Positions 30,275 to 38,871 are shown, numbered from the stretch's first letter. The stretch: 60,200 nt of DNA from Caulobacter vibrioides (GCA_001449105.1 LNIY01000082.1:1-60200), one strand, 5' to 3'. The notes: a model not told the origin generated them from the sequence alone. Made by a program: numbers and translations.

Positions 30275-33187
30275 TTAATTTTGACGCGCCGCGTCCCAGA
30301 AGGCCACGGCGTCGGCGTCGCGAAGGCTAAGCTCCGGATAGCGGGGGTCGGTTCCCACTTCCGGCAGGATGCGCCACGAGCGGGCGCACTTCTGGCCTTC
30401 GGCCTTGACCGGGTCGACCGACACGCCCTTGACCTCATCGGTCGTGAACGCGCCGCCCTCGCCGGCGACCAAGGTCGCGGCGCTGGTGCGGAACACTTCG
30501 GCCGGGTCCAGGCCATCGAAGGCGGCCAGGAGATCGGCGTCGGCGACATGGACCACCGGCGCGGCCTCCAGGGCCGAACCGATGCGCTTTTCGCGACGCT
30601 CGACTTCCAGGGCGCCGGTGACGACGCCGGTGACGGTCTCGACCTTGGCCCAGCGCGCGGCCTCGGCCTGGTTTTCCCACGCGGCCGGGGTTTCCGGGAT
30701 CGTGCGCAGGGTCACCGGGCCGGCTTCGGGGAAGCGGGTGGTCCAGGCCTCTTCCATCGTGAAGCTGGCCAGCGGGGCCAGCCAGATGGTCAGGCGGTCG
30801 AACACGTGGTCCAGCACGGTGCGATAGGCGCGGCGGCGCAGGGCGCTGGGCGCGTCGCAATAGAGGCTGTCCTTGCGGATGTCGAAGAACACCGCCGACA
30901 GGTCGCTCTGGCAGAACTCGACCAGCGGCCGGATGACGTCCGAGAAGCGATAGCTCTCATAGGCGGCCTTCACCTGGCCATCCAGTTCCCACAGGCGGTG
31001 CAGGATGAACTTCTCCAGCGGCGGGAACTCGGCATAGTCGGTGACCCGCTCGGCTTCGTCGAAACCGGCCAGGGCGCCCAGCAGGTAGCGCATGGTGTTG
31101 CGCAGCTTGCGATAGGCGTCGGTCGTCGTGGCCAGGATGGTCTTGCCGATCCGCTGGTCTTCCGAATAGTCGACCATGGCCGCCCAGAGACGCAGGATTT
31201 CGGCGCCGGACTCCTTGGTGATGCTCTGCGGCTCCACCGTGTTGCCCTTGGACTTGCTCATCTTCTCGCCGTTCTCGTCCATGGTGAAGCCATGGGTCAG
31301 GACGGCCTTGTAGGGCGCGCGGCCGCGCGAACCGCAGCCTTCGAGAAGCGACGACTGGAACCAGCCGCGATGCTGGTCGGAGCCTTCCAGATAGAGATCG
31401 GCCGGCCAGGCGCTGTCGTCGCGGCCCTCGATGGTGAAGGCGTGGGTGCAGCCGCTGTCGAACCAGACGTCGAGGATGTCGACGACCTTCTCGTATTGGG
31501 CCGGATCGTGATTGCCCAGGAAGTCGGCGTCCGGACGGGTGAACCAGGCGTCGGCGCCGCCTTCCTTGATCGCGTCGAGGATGCGGGCGTTGACGTCGGC
31601 GTCGACCAGCGGATGGCCGGTGTGCTTGTCGACGAACATCGCCAGCGGCGTGCCCCAGTTGCGCTGGCGGCTGATCAGCCAGTCGGGACGGGTCTCGACC
31701 ATCGCACCGATGCGGTTGCGGCCGGCGTCGGGATGGAAGGCGGTGTCGGCGATGGCCTGCACCGCGACCTCGCGCAGGGTCTTGCCGCCCAGGCTCTCGA
31801 CCTCGTGGTCCATGCGGATGAACCACTGGGGGGTGTTGCGGAAGATCACCGGGGCCTTGGAGCGCCAGCTGTGCGGATAGCTGTGCTCGACGCGGCCGCG
31901 GGCCAGCAGGTTTCCGGCCTCGATCAGCTTGTCCATCACCGCGCCGTTGGCCGGGCCGAACTTGCCGATCTTCTTGCCCTCGGTCTCCAGCACCTTCAGG
32001 CCGGCGAACAAGGCCACCGACGGGTAGTATGCGCCGTCCGGATCGACGGTGTCGGGGATCTCGCGATGACCGTGGGCAAGCCAGACCTGGTAGTCGTCGG
32101 AGCCGTGGCCAGGCGCGGTATGGACGAAGCCGGTGCCGGCGTCGTCGGTGACGTGGTCGCCGGCCAGCAGCGGCACGGCGAAGCCATAGTGGCTGTCGAG
32201 GTCCGCCAACGGGTGGGCCAGCACCATGCCCTCGCAGTCGACGCTCTCGATCTTCTCGAAAGCGGCGACCTTGGCGGCCTTGAAGACCTCGCCGGCCAGC
32301 TTTTCAGCCACGATCAGGCGATCGCCGACCTGCGACCAGGGCGCGAATTCGAGCCCTTCCTCCAGCGCCTTCACCTCGAAGACGGCGTAGGGGACGTCGG
32401 GATTGTACGAGACGGCGCGGTTGGCCGGGATGGTCCAGGGCGTGGTCGTCCAGATCACCAGCTTGGCGCCGACGGCGGCGTCCGAACCCTCGACGACCGG
32501 GAACTTCACCCAGATCGTGGGCGAGACGTGGTCGTGATACTCGATCTCGGCCTCGGCCAGGGCCGTGCGCTCGACCGGGCTCCACATCACGGGCTTCGAG
32601 CCGCGATAGATCTGGCCGCTCGAGGCGAAGCGGTGGAATTCCTCGACGATCTTGGCTTCGCTGGTGAAGTCCATGGTGGCGTAGCGGTTCCACCAGTCGC
32701 CCAGCACGCCCAGGCGCTGGAACTCGACCTTCTGGGCCTCGATCCAGCCGGCGGCGTAGGCGCGGCATTCGCGACGGAACTCCTCGGCCGGGACCTCGTC
32801 CTTGCGGCGGCCCTTGGCGCGGAACTGCTCCTCGATCTTCCACTCGATCGGCAGGCCGTGGCAGTCCCAGCCCGGCACGTAGTCGACGTCGTAGCCCAGG
32901 GCGAAACGCGACCGGACCACGAAGTCCTTGAGGATCTTGTTCAGCGCGTGGCCGATGTGGATCGCGCCGTTGGCGTAGGGCGGGCCGTCGTGCAGCACGA
33001 ACAGCGGCGCGCCGGCGTCCTGGCGGGCCTTGCGGACCGCGCCGTACAGGCCCTTGTCGGACAGGGCCGCCCAGCCCTCAAGGATCTCGGGCTCCTTCTT
33101 GGGCAGGCCCGCGCGCATCGGGAACGGCGTGTCGGGAAGAAAGACGGTTTCGCGGTAGTCGCGGGCGGGCGCGGCGTCGTCGGCCAT
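30275..33187 (-). CDS. ileS: Isoleucyl-tRNA synthetase
   Basis: IleS charges tRNA-Ile. The 970-residue class I enzyme shows the HIGH motif (GAIHIGHALNKILKD), the editing domain (AVGAKLVIWTTTPWTIPANRA), the KMSKS loop (DENGEKMSKSKGNTVEP) and the anticodon-binding domain. At the C terminus the usual zinc-binding C-x-x-C-W is KCARSW, with no second Cys pair, so this metal site is absent. It is first in an ileS-lspA-DUF3035 cluster. An antiparallel frame over the same DNA stays open for about 1000 codons but is not a gene. Confidence 0.97.
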   Translation of the reverse strand: MADDAAPARDYRETVFLPDTPFPMRAGLPKKEPEILEGWAALSDKGLYGAVRKARQDAGAPLFVLHDGPPYANGAIHIGHALNKILKDFVVRSRFALGYDVDYVPGWDCHGLPIEWKIEEQFRAKGRRKDEVPAEEFRRECRAYAAGWIEAQKVEFQRLGVLGDWWNRYATMDFTSEAKIVEEFHRFASSGQIYRGSKPVMWSPVERTALAEAEIEYHDHVSPTIWVKFPVVEGSDAAVGAKLVIWTTTPWTIPANRAVSYNPDVPYAVFEVKALEEGLEFAPWSQVGDRLIVAEKLAGEVFKAAKVAAFEKIESVDCEGMVLAHPLADLDSHYGFAVPLLAGDHVTDDAGTGFVHTAPGHGSDDYQVWLAHGHREIPDTVDPDGAYYPSVALFAGLKVLETEGKKIGKFGPANGAVMDKLIEAGNLLARGRVEHSYPHSWRSKAPVIFRNTPQWFIRMDHEVESLGGKTLREVAVQAIADTAFHPDAGRNRIGAMVETRPDWLISRQRNWGTPLAMFVDKHTGHPLVDADVNARILDAIKEGGADAWFTRPDADFLGNHDPAQYEKVVDILDVWFDSGCTHAFTIEGRDDSAWPADLYLEGSDQHRGWFQSSLLEGCGSRGRAPYKAVLTHGFTMDENGEKMSKSKGNTVEPQSITKESGAEILRLWAAMVDYSEDQRIGKTILATTTDAYRKLRNTMRYLLGALAGFDEAERVTDYAEFPPLEKFILHRLWELDGQVKAAYESYRFSDVIRPLVEFCQSDLSAVFFDIRKDSLYCDAPSALRRRAYRTVLDHVFDRLTIWLAPLASFTMEEAWTTRFPEAGPVTLRTIPETPAAWENQAEAARWAKVETVTGVVTGALEVERREKRIGSALEAAPVVHVADADLLAAFDGLDPAEVFRTSAATLVAGEGGAFTTDEVKGVSVDPVKAEGQKCARSWRILPEVGTDPRYPELSLRDADAVAFWDAARQN

Positions 33188-33365
33188 GGGAAGGCTATCC
33201 AGCTCTGGAATGTCGGAAGAAGGCGGGTGGAACCCGGCGCGCGCTGGAGGTCTCGTCCGGCGGCGTCACGCCGGGCGGATAATTCGCGCGATCTTCCGAA
33301 CGAAACTCATGGAGCGAGGGGATAGCAGAGCGGCGCCCGCCCGCAAAGGGGAGCCTGACATGGAA

Positions 33366-33391
33366 ACGGCCGCTCCAGTCAGAGCGGCCGT
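33366..33391 (-). terminator. Possible terminator of yebC
   Basis: ACGGCCGCTC and GAGCGGCCGT form a perfect 10-bp stem with a 6-nt loop, followed on the minus strand by TTTCC. It is beyond the REP doublet, about 115 bp after yebC. Confidence 0.5.
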
Positions 33392-33407
33392 CCAGTCGGT
33401 GCGTGGT

Positions 33408-33492
33408 CCTCGTCCTTCGACAGGCTCAGGATGAGGACCATTGCAGGCTCGGTCGGCAGAGAACCTCATCCTGAGCTTGTCGAAGGATAAGG
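33408..33492. repeat. REP-like inverted doublet, copy B
   Basis: The 29-bp units at 33408-33436 and 33464-33492 lie in opposite orientation. The first is identical to unit 1 of copies A and C; the second has a few changes (GAGCTTGTCGAAGGATAAGG). It sits directly after the yebC stop codon. Confidence 0.85.
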
Positions 33493-33507
33493 TTCCGCCA
33501 CGAAGCG

Positions 33508-34260
33508 TCAGCCCAGCTTGGCCAGCTCTTCCTCGCTGATGTCGGCGCTGGAATAGACGTTCTGGACGTCATCGTCCTCGTCCAGGCCGTCGAGCAGCTT
33601 CATCAGGGTGGCGACGCTGTCGCCGGTGACCTCGTTCAGCAGCTTGGGCTTCCAGACGATCTTGGTCGAGGAGGCTTCGCCGAACTTGGCTTCCAGGGCG
33701 GCCGAGACTTCGTTGAGGTCTTCGAAGGCGGTGTAGACGGTGTGGCCGCCGTCTTCGCCCATGTCGCTCTCGACGTCCTGAGCGCCGGCCTCGATGGCGG
33801 CTTCCATCATGTCGTCTTCGCTGGCCTTGGCGGCCGGATACTCGATCTGGCCCAGGCGGTCGAAGTTGAAGGTCACCGAGCCGGTGGCGCCCAGGGCGCC
33901 GCCATGCTTGGAAAACAGCGAGCGGACGTTGCTGGCCGCGCGGTTCTTGTTGTCGGTCAGCACCTCGACGATCACGCCGACGCCGCCGGGGCCCATGCCC
34001 TCGTAGCGGATCTCGGTGTAGTCGGCCGCATCGCCCATCTGCGACTTCTTGATCGCGCGCTCGATGACGTCCTTGGGCAGGCTTTCGGCCTTGGCGTTGT
34101 TCACGGCCAGGCGCAGGCGCGGGTTCATGGCCGGGTCGGGCAGACCGGTCTTGGCCGCCACGGTGATTTCACGCGACAGCTTGGAGAACAGCTTGGAACG
34201 CGCGGCGTCGGCGCGGCCCTTGCGGTGCATGATGTTCTTGAATTTCGAGTGGCCGGCCAT
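33508..34260 (-). CDS. yebC: YebC/TACO1-family protein
   Basis: The 250-residue protein begins [19 protein letters not shown] and contains the family signatures [19 protein letters not shown] and [19 protein letters not shown] (in outline). Members act as transcription regulators in some bacteria and help ribosomes translate proline stretches in others. The C-terminal domain is acidic. It is in its own unit, upstream of a REP doublet. Confidence 0.95.
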   Translation of the reverse strand: MAGHSKFKNIMHRKGRADAARSKLFSKLSREITVAAKTGLPDPAMNPRLRLAVNNAKAESLPKDVIERAIKKSQMGDAADYTEIRYEGMGPGGVGVIVEVLTDNKNRAASNVRSLFSKHGGALGATGSVTFNFDRLGQIEYPAAKASEDDMMEAAIEAGAQDVESDMGEDGGHTVYTAFEDLNEVSAALEAKFGEASSTKIVWKPKLLNEVTGDSVATLMKLLDGLDEDDDVQNVYSSADISEEELAKLG

Positions 34261-34284
34261 TCGGAGGCTCTTCTCTGATCTGAC

Positions 34285-34370
34285 GATGGAATGGGTTGGC
34301 GGCGCTTCTACCGCCTGGAGGCGCGTCTTGTCACCCCAGGCGGCGCTCCTGACCCGCCCATTCCACCATC
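34285..34370. repeat. Nested inverted repeats between yebC and ohr
   Basis: The outer arms GATGGAATGGG (34285-34295) and CCCATTCC-ACC-ATC (34357-34370), and inner arms CCGCCTGG (34311-34318) and CCAGGCGG (34336-34343), would allow a branched hairpin between ohr and yebC. It may be a terminator-like structure for transcription coming from ohr's side or a dispersed repeat. Confidence 0.55.
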
Positions 34371-34380
34371 GAAAGCCCGA

Positions 34381-34797
34381 TCAGGCGACCTTCAGCTCCA
34401 CCACCACGTTGCCGCGGGTGGCCTTGGAGTACGGGCACACTTGGTGGGCCTTGTGCAGCAGGTCCTCGGCCACGGCGCGGTCGACCTCGGGGGCGTTGAG
34501 GGTCAGGCGCACGCCGATGTGGAAGCTGACGTCGTCCTTGATCAGATCAACCTCGCTGTCGAGGCTGTGCTCGCCCAGCTTGACGCTCTGATTGCGGGCC
34601 ACCAGGCCCAGCGCGCCCAGGAAGCAGGCGGCGTAGCCGGCCGCGAACAACTGCTCGGGATTGGTCCCCTGCCCGTCGCCGCCCATCGACTTCGGATAAC
34701 CCAGCTTGACGTCCAGGTGGCCGTCGTCGGTCTTGGCGGTTCCCTGGCGTCCGCCCACGGCGTGGGCCTTGGCGGTGTAGACGGCGGCGTCGGTCAT
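34381..34797 (-). CDS. ohr: Organic hydroperoxide resistance protein (Ohr/OsmC)
   Basis: Ohr is a thiol peroxidase that reduces organic hydroperoxides. The 138-residue length and both redox Cys contexts (GYAACFLGAL and HQVCPYSKATRGN) match Ohr; the N-terminal MTDAAVYTAKAHAVGGRQG also fits. The ATG at 34797 has a GGAG site upstream and gives the normal length; an earlier Met adds nine atypical residues. No ohrR repressor gene is adjacent. Confidence 0.93.
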   Translation of the reverse strand: MTDAAVYTAKAHAVGGRQGTAKTDDGHLDVKLGYPKSMGGDGQGTNPEQLFAAGYAACFLGALGLVARNQSVKLGEHSLDSEVDLIKDDVSFHIGVRLTLNAPEVDRAVAEDLLHKAHQVCPYSKATRGNVVVELKVA

Positions 34798-34878
34798 GGA
34801 GGGCTCCTGTGCTTGCCTCGGCATCGAGGTTGGGCCGGAGATCGTGACGGATGCAAGCGTGAGTGGATTGTATGCTCT

Positions 34879-34925
34879 TGCCCCTCTCCCCTCCGGGAGA
34901 GGGCCCGGCGGGAGAGGGTCTCAAG
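34879..34925. repeat. Intergenic GC-rich inverted repeat
   Basis: CCCTCTCCC and GGGAGAGGG occur in several orientations over about 45 bp, forming a strong hairpin between ohr and the phosphoesterase gene. It may terminate the upstream phosphoesterase transcript or be a dispersed element. Confidence 0.5.
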
Positions 34926-34932
34926 AAGTCGC

Positions 34933-35754
34933 CTAGACCTGCGGCACGCTCTGGCTCAGCCGGCCGCCCACGCGGATCGGCTCGACGCGGACCGCCAGAC
35001 CCGTGCGGTCGTCGGTCTCGACGAACACGCCGCAGACCGTCGCCGGGCCGCTGGCGGGCTGGTAGCGGCCGCCGCTGATCTTGGTGGTGAAGCGCCGCAG
35101 GGGCTCTTCCTTCTGATTGCCGATGACGCTGTCGTAGTCGGCGCAGGCCCCGGCGTCGGTCTGGTAGGCGGTGCCGCCGGTCAGGATCTGGCAGTCGGCG
35201 GTCGGCACGTGGGTGTGGGTGCCCACCACCAGGCTGGCGCGGCCGTCGCAATAGTGGCCCATGGCCATCTTCTCGGAGGTGGCCTCGCAGTGCATGTCGA
35301 CGATCACGGCGTCGGCGACCTGGCCCAGCGGGGCCTTGTCGAGCTCGCGGTCGGCGGCGGCGAACGGGTCGTCCATGGCGTCCATGTGCACCCGGCCCAG
35401 CAGGTTCACCACGAACACGGTCTTTCCCGAGTCGGTCTGGAACAGGTGGCTGCCGCGCCCCGGGGCGTCGGACAGGACCGGATAGTTGGCCGGACGGATC
35501 AGGCGCGGCTCGCGCACGATGTAGGTCAGGGCCTCGCGCTGGTCCCAGCTGTGGTTGCCCAGCGTCAGGCAGTCGGCCCCGGCGTCGAACAGCTCGCGAG
35601 CGGTGTTCTCGGTGATGCCGAAGCCGGCGGCGGCGTTCTCGGCGTTGATGATGACGAACTCGAGGCCCAGCTGGCGACGGAGGCCCGGCAGGTGGTCGGC
35701 CAGGCCATCGCGGCCCGACTTGCCGACGACGTCGCCGAAGAAAGCAAAACGCAT
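34933..35754 (-). CDS. YmdB-family metallophosphoesterase
   Basis: This 273-residue TIGR00282-type phosphoesterase has metal-binding motifs in order: FFGDVVGKSGRDG, INAENAAAGFG, TLGNHSWDQRE, VDMHCEATSEK and VVGTHTHVPTADCQ. YmdB homologs hydrolyse 2',3'-cyclic nucleotides and affect biofilm and sporulation programmes in Bacillus. Here it follows fau by 6 bp on the same strand, a typical alphaproteobacterial order. Confidence 0.92.
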   Translation of the reverse strand: MRFAFFGDVVGKSGRDGLADHLPGLRRQLGLEFVIINAENAAAGFGITENTARELFDAGADCLTLGNHSWDQREALTYIVREPRLIRPANYPVLSDAPGRGSHLFQTDSGKTVFVVNLLGRVHMDAMDDPFAAADRELDKAPLGQVADAVIVDMHCEATSEKMAMGHYCDGRASLVVGTHTHVPTADCQILTGGTAYQTDAGACADYDSVIGNQKEEPLRRFTTKISGGRYQPASGPATVCGVFVETDDRTGLAVRVEPIRVGGRLSQSVPQV

Positions 35755-35760
35755 GATCGA

Positions 35761-36375
35761 TCAGTCCTTTCGGACCTCGATATACTCGTTTTCGGTAAGA
35801 ATGGCGTCCAATCGTTGATCGTGACGCTCGTCGGGCAGATTGCGGGTTTCCTGACCGTGATAGGCCAGCCCCACGACGAAGGTTTCCTTGCGCCGGCGCA
35901 GGGCCTCCAGCGCGCGGTCGTAATAGCCCCCGCCCTGCCCCAGGCGCCGGCCCTCGCGGTCCCAGCCCAGCAGCGGCGCGACCACCAGGTCGGGCTGGAC
36001 GATGGGGTTTTCGGCGACCGGCGCGACCAGGCCGATGGCGTCGCGGGCCAGCGGCTCGCCCGGGGTCCAGGCGCGGAACACCATATGGCCGCCCTTGCCG
36101 TGCGGATCGGCGCCCTCGACGCTGGGCAGAGCCAGGCTCCAGCCTTGCTCGGCCATCCAGTCGGCCAGGGCGCGGGCGGAAACCTCCGAACCCAGGCCGT
36201 GATAGAGCGCGGCGACCTTGCCGCGCGGATCGGGAAAGCGCACCGACAGCGGCTCGCGCGCCACGTCCACCGCCATCCAGTCGGCTTCGGGGTGCTCCAG
36301 GGCCAGCTGCTTGCGGCGGTTGCGCACGAAGACGCGCAGGGCGGTCTTGGCGGCGGCGGGGTCGGCGATGGTCAT
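35761..36375 (-). CDS. fau: 5-formyltetrahydrofolate cyclo-ligase
   Basis: The enzyme converts 5-formyltetrahydrofolate to 5,10-methenyltetrahydrofolate with ATP. The 204-residue protein shows the N-terminal basic segment (RNRRKQLAL) and the C-terminal signature VVAPLLGWDREGRRLGQGGGYYDRAL (in outline). It lies directly downstream of the 6S RNA gene, the same order (zapA, 6S RNA, fau) as in Escherichia coli. Confidence 0.93.
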   Translation of the reverse strand: MTIADPAAAKTALRVFVRNRRKQLALEHPEADWMAVDVAREPLSVRFPDPRGKVAALYHGLGSEVSARALADWMAEQGWSLALPSVEGADPHGKGGHMVFRAWTPGEPLARDAIGLVAPVAENPIVQPDLVVAPLLGWDREGRRLGQGGGYYDRALEALRRRKETFVVGLAYHGQETRNLPDERHDQRLDAILTENEYIEVRKD

Positions 36376-36434
36376 CGCGACCTTCTAGAGCCAGGCGGGC
36401 TTGGGGGGAAAGGGTGGCGGCGCCGCGAAGAACC

Positions 36435-36588
36435 GTGAAGACGTTTCAATCCACTCGAACCTGTTAGATACAGGTGGGCCCCGTGTTCCCGCAGCCACGG
36501 CCACGGGAGGGAACAGGTCCCGATAGAGAGATTAAGGTCCCTGGGAATAGAAATCTTCGACGAGGGCCACAGCAAGACCCGCCGTGAA
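36435..36588 (-). ncRNA. ssrS: 6S RNA
   Basis: The minus-strand interval between zapA and fau contains the alphaproteobacterial 6S RNA 3' signature (CCCACCTGTATCTAACAGG followed by TTCGAGTGG) and a long imperfect hairpin with GGGAACAC-type and TGTTCCC-type arms around a central open region. 6S RNA binds RNA polymerase holoenzyme and tunes transcription in stationary phase. A TATATT -10-like box precedes the inferred 5' end. Exact ends are approximate. Confidence 0.78.
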
Positions 36589-36657
36589 GCAATATAGGGG
36601 GTCGGATCGGTCAGCGATAGAGGCTCGACGTCCGGCGCGTTGTCGCGGCTGTTGATA

Positions 36658-36702
36658 CCCCCTCAGTCGCTCCGCGACAGCTCCCCCAGAGGGGGAGCAT
36701 CT
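36658..36702. repeat. Intergenic palindromic repeat (CTCCCCCAGAGGGGGAG family), middle copy
   Basis: The first 35 bp are identical to the copy at 60166-60200, and the core matches the copy at 1-33. It lies between zapA and the 6S RNA gene and could form a strong hairpin after zapA. Confidence 0.75.
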
Positions 36703-36708
36703 AAAAGC

Positions 36709-37035
36709 CTACCCGGCCGCAAGCTTCTCGATGCGCTCGGCGGCGGCGTCGATGGCCTTGATGGCGCGGATTTCGACGCGGGTCTGTTCGTTCTGCAGGC
36801 GGGCCAGTTCCGACTGGTTGTGGGCCAGGCGCAGCTTCAGGTCCGACAGCTCGTCGGCCAGCAGCAAGGCGCCCATCAGGAACAGGCGGGTCTCGCCGAG
36901 TTGCCCGACCTCCTGGCTGACCTGGCGAACCTGGCGGTCGAACAGGCGCGCGATCTCCAGGAGGTGAGCCTCCTGGCCGTCTTCGCAGCCGACGCTGTAG
37001 GGACGGCCGTTCACGTGGATGGTCAGTTGCGCCAT
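36709..37035 (-). CDS. zapA: Cell division protein ZapA
   Basis: ZapA bundles FtsZ at the division ring. The 108-residue protein starts AQLTIHVNGRPYSVGCEDGQE, the family signature, continues with LLEIARLFDRQV and ends in a coiled-coil helix (NQSELARLQNEQTRVEIRAIKAIDAAAERIEKL, in outline). The ATG at 37035 follows the upstream gene's stop by 4 bp, indicating coupling with zauP. Confidence 0.93.
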   Translation of the reverse strand: MAQLTIHVNGRPYSVGCEDGQEAHLLEIARLFDRQVRQVSQEVGQLGETRLFLMGALLLADELSDLKLRLAHNQSELARLQNEQTRVEIRAIKAIDAAAERIEKLAAG

Positions 37036-37039
37036 GGGC

Positions 37040-37498
37040 TCAGGCCTTCGCGGGCGGGTCGGGGTCGAACGGAGGGTCGTCCTCGTCGTACAACGCTTCA
37101 GGTTCGTCTTCGGCTTCGTCGGCGGACAGTTCGGCTGGCGGAGCGCCCTCCTCCTCGTCGTCATGGACGCCTTCGCCGATCAGGCTCTCGTCGCCGAGGG
37201 CGGCGCGGATCTCGGCGATGGCGCGGCCCAGGGCCTCGCTGGCCTGCTCGCCGGCCTCCTCCAGGGCGCGCTCGCGGACGCGGGCGGCCTCCAGGTCGGC
37301 GGCCAGCCGCGCGGCCTTCTCGACCACCGCGGCGTCGGTCTCGACGGGCGCGGCGGCGAACAGATCGCCCGACGCCGGCTGGGCGGCGGCCTGCGCTCGC
37401 TCGGCCCGTTCGGCGGCGATTTTCTGCTCCAGGTTCGCGACAGCGCGCTCCAGCCGCCGCGCGGCCAGGTCGAGGGCGCTTCCTTCGCCCGGTGTCAT
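37040..37498 (-). CDS. zauP: ZapA-upstream coiled-coil protein ZauP
   Basis: This 152-residue protein is helical and rich in Ala and Glu (AARRLERAVANLEQKIAAERAERAQ, in outline) with an acidic disordered tail (DDEEEGAPPAEL, EALYDEDDPPFDPD). In Caulobacter crescentus the coiled-coil gene directly upstream of zapA encodes ZauP, which works with ZapA to focus the Z-ring. The position and character match; identity rests on synteny. The ATG at 37498 is preferred, with an in-frame ATG at 37564 possible. Confidence 0.82.
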   Translation of the reverse strand: MTPGEGSALDLAARRLERAVANLEQKIAAERAERAQAAAQPASGDLFAAAPVETDAAVVEKAARLAADLEAARVRERALEEAGEQASEALGRAIAEIRAALGDESLIGEGVHDDEEEGAPPAELSADEAEDEPEALYDEDDPPFDPDPPAKA

Positions 37499-37715
37499 CG
37501 GCAAGTTCCCATCATGCGGCGCAACATATAGATCGTCGCCGACTTCGCCAGCCGGCGTGACCACAATTGGGCGATGTAACGAGCGTCACAACAATAGCTA
37601 ATGTCTTGTGAGCGTTCCTGGGGTTGACTTCGCCGCTTTCGACCGCGAAACCCCCTGCAAAATCAAGGAACGCCGCTCGCTTCCGAGCGGGTCCGATCGT
37701 GAGGAGAAAGACCAC

Positions 37716-38723
37716 ATGGCCCTTCGCGTCGCCATCAACGGCTTTGGCCGTATCGGCCGCCTCGTGCTGCGCTCCATCGCCGAGCACGGCCGCCGTGACA
37801 TCGAGGTGGTGGCGATCAACGATCTGGGCCCGGTCGAGACCAACGCTCACCTGCTGCGCTACGACAGCGTGCACGGCCGCTTCCCCGGCGTCGTCACCTC
37901 GGGCGAGGACTGGATCGACGTCGGCACGGGCAAGATCAAGGTCACCGCGATCCGCAACCCCGAAGAGCTGCCGCACGCCGAACTCGGCGTCGACATCGCC
38001 TTCGAGTGCACCGGCATCTTCACCGCCCGCGACAAGGCCGCCCTGCACCTGAAGGCCGGCGCCAAGCGCGTGCTCGTCTCGGCCCCGGCCGACGGCGCCG
38101 ACAAGACCATCGTCTACAAGGTCAACCACGAGACCCTGACGGCCGACGACATCGTCGTCTCGAACGGCTCGTGCACCACCAACGCCCTGGCCCCGGTCGC
38201 CAAGGTCCTGCACGACCTGGTCGGCATCGAGCGTGGCTACATGACCACGATCCACAGCTACACCGGCGACCAGCCGACGCTGGACACCATGCACAAGGAC
38301 CTCTACCGCGCTCGCGCCGCGGCCCTGAGCATGATCCCGACCTCGACCGGCGCCGCCAAGGCTCTCGGCTTGGTGCTGCCGGAACTGAAGGGCAAGCTGG
38401 ACGGCTCGTCGATCCGCGTGCCGACCCCGAACGTCTCGGTCATCGACCTGAAGGTCGTGCCCTCGCGCGACACCACGGTCGACGAGGTCAACGCCGCCCT
38501 GCAGGCCGCGGCCGACGGCGCCATGAAGGGCGTGCTGTTCACCACCACCGAGCCGCTGGTCTCGTCTGACCTCAACCACATCGCCGCCAGCTCGACGGCC
38601 GCCCTGCCCCAGACCCAGGTCATCGAGGGCAAGCTGGTCCGCGTGCTCAGCTGGTACGACAACGAATGGGGCTTCGCGACCCGCATGAGCGACACCGCTC
38701 TCGAAATGGCGAAGTTCCTCTAA
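37716..38723 (+). CDS. gap: Glyceraldehyde-3-phosphate dehydrogenase
   Basis: The enzyme forms 1,3-bisphosphoglycerate from glyceraldehyde 3-phosphate. The 335-residue protein has the NAD fold INGFGRIGRLVLRS, catalytic Cys153 in SNGSCTTNALAP, and the C-terminal SWYDNEWGFATRMSD. A GAGGAGAAAG site is 6 bp before the ATG at 37716. It is first in a gap, pgk, fba series, with a terminator and a REP doublet between gap and pgk, so pgk must have its own promoter. Confidence 0.97.
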   Translation: MALRVAINGFGRIGRLVLRSIAEHGRRDIEVVAINDLGPVETNAHLLRYDSVHGRFPGVVTSGEDWIDVGTGKIKVTAIRNPEELPHAELGVDIAFECTGIFTARDKAALHLKAGAKRVLVSAPADGADKTIVYKVNHETLTADDIVVSNGSCTTNALAPVAKVLHDLVGIERGYMTTIHSYTGDQPTLDTMHKDLYRARAAALSMIPTSTGAAKALGLVLPELKGKLDGSSIRVPTPNVSVIDLKVVPSRDTTVDEVNAALQAAADGAMKGVLFTTTEPLVSSDLNHIAASSTAALPQTQVIEGKLVRVLSWYDNEWGFATRMSDTALEMAKFL

Positions 38724-38729
38724 GCCTTC

Positions 38730-38764
38730 AAAAACCCCCGCCCTCTCCGAGGCGCGGGGGTTTT
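38730..38764 (+). terminator. Rho-independent terminator after gap
   Basis: ACCCCCGC and GCGGGGGT arms with an A-run before and TTTT after, about 7 bp past the gap stop codon. Confidence 0.85.
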
Positions 38765-38788
38765 CCTTGGCCTCTCTCGCGAGGCCGC

Positions 38789-38871
38789 CCTCGTCCTTCG
38801 ACAGGCTCAGGATGAGGGCTGATGCGATGCCCGCTCTTGGACCCTCATCCTGAGCCTGTCGAAGGACGAGG
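38789..38871. repeat. REP-like inverted doublet, copy C
   Basis: 29-bp units at 38789-38817 and 38843-38871, in opposite orientation, identical in sequence apart from orientation. Unit starts are 54 bp apart, compared with 58 and 56 bp in copies A and B. It lies between gap and pgk, 28 bp before the pgk start. Confidence 0.87.

Larger units (their letters stand above)
33188..33507. other. Intergenic region of 320 bp with repeats only
   Basis: Between ileS and yebC, both on the minus strand, I see no protein-like ORF. It contains the ileS promoter region, a hairpin at 33366-33391 and the REP-like doublet at 33408-33492. Confidence 0.6.

Noticed and set aside
30281..33325. About 1014-codon open frame antiparallel to ileS
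   Set aside because: It arises from G/C-ending codons on the ileS strand; the composition is Gly/Val/Asp/Arg-rich with no recognisable domain.
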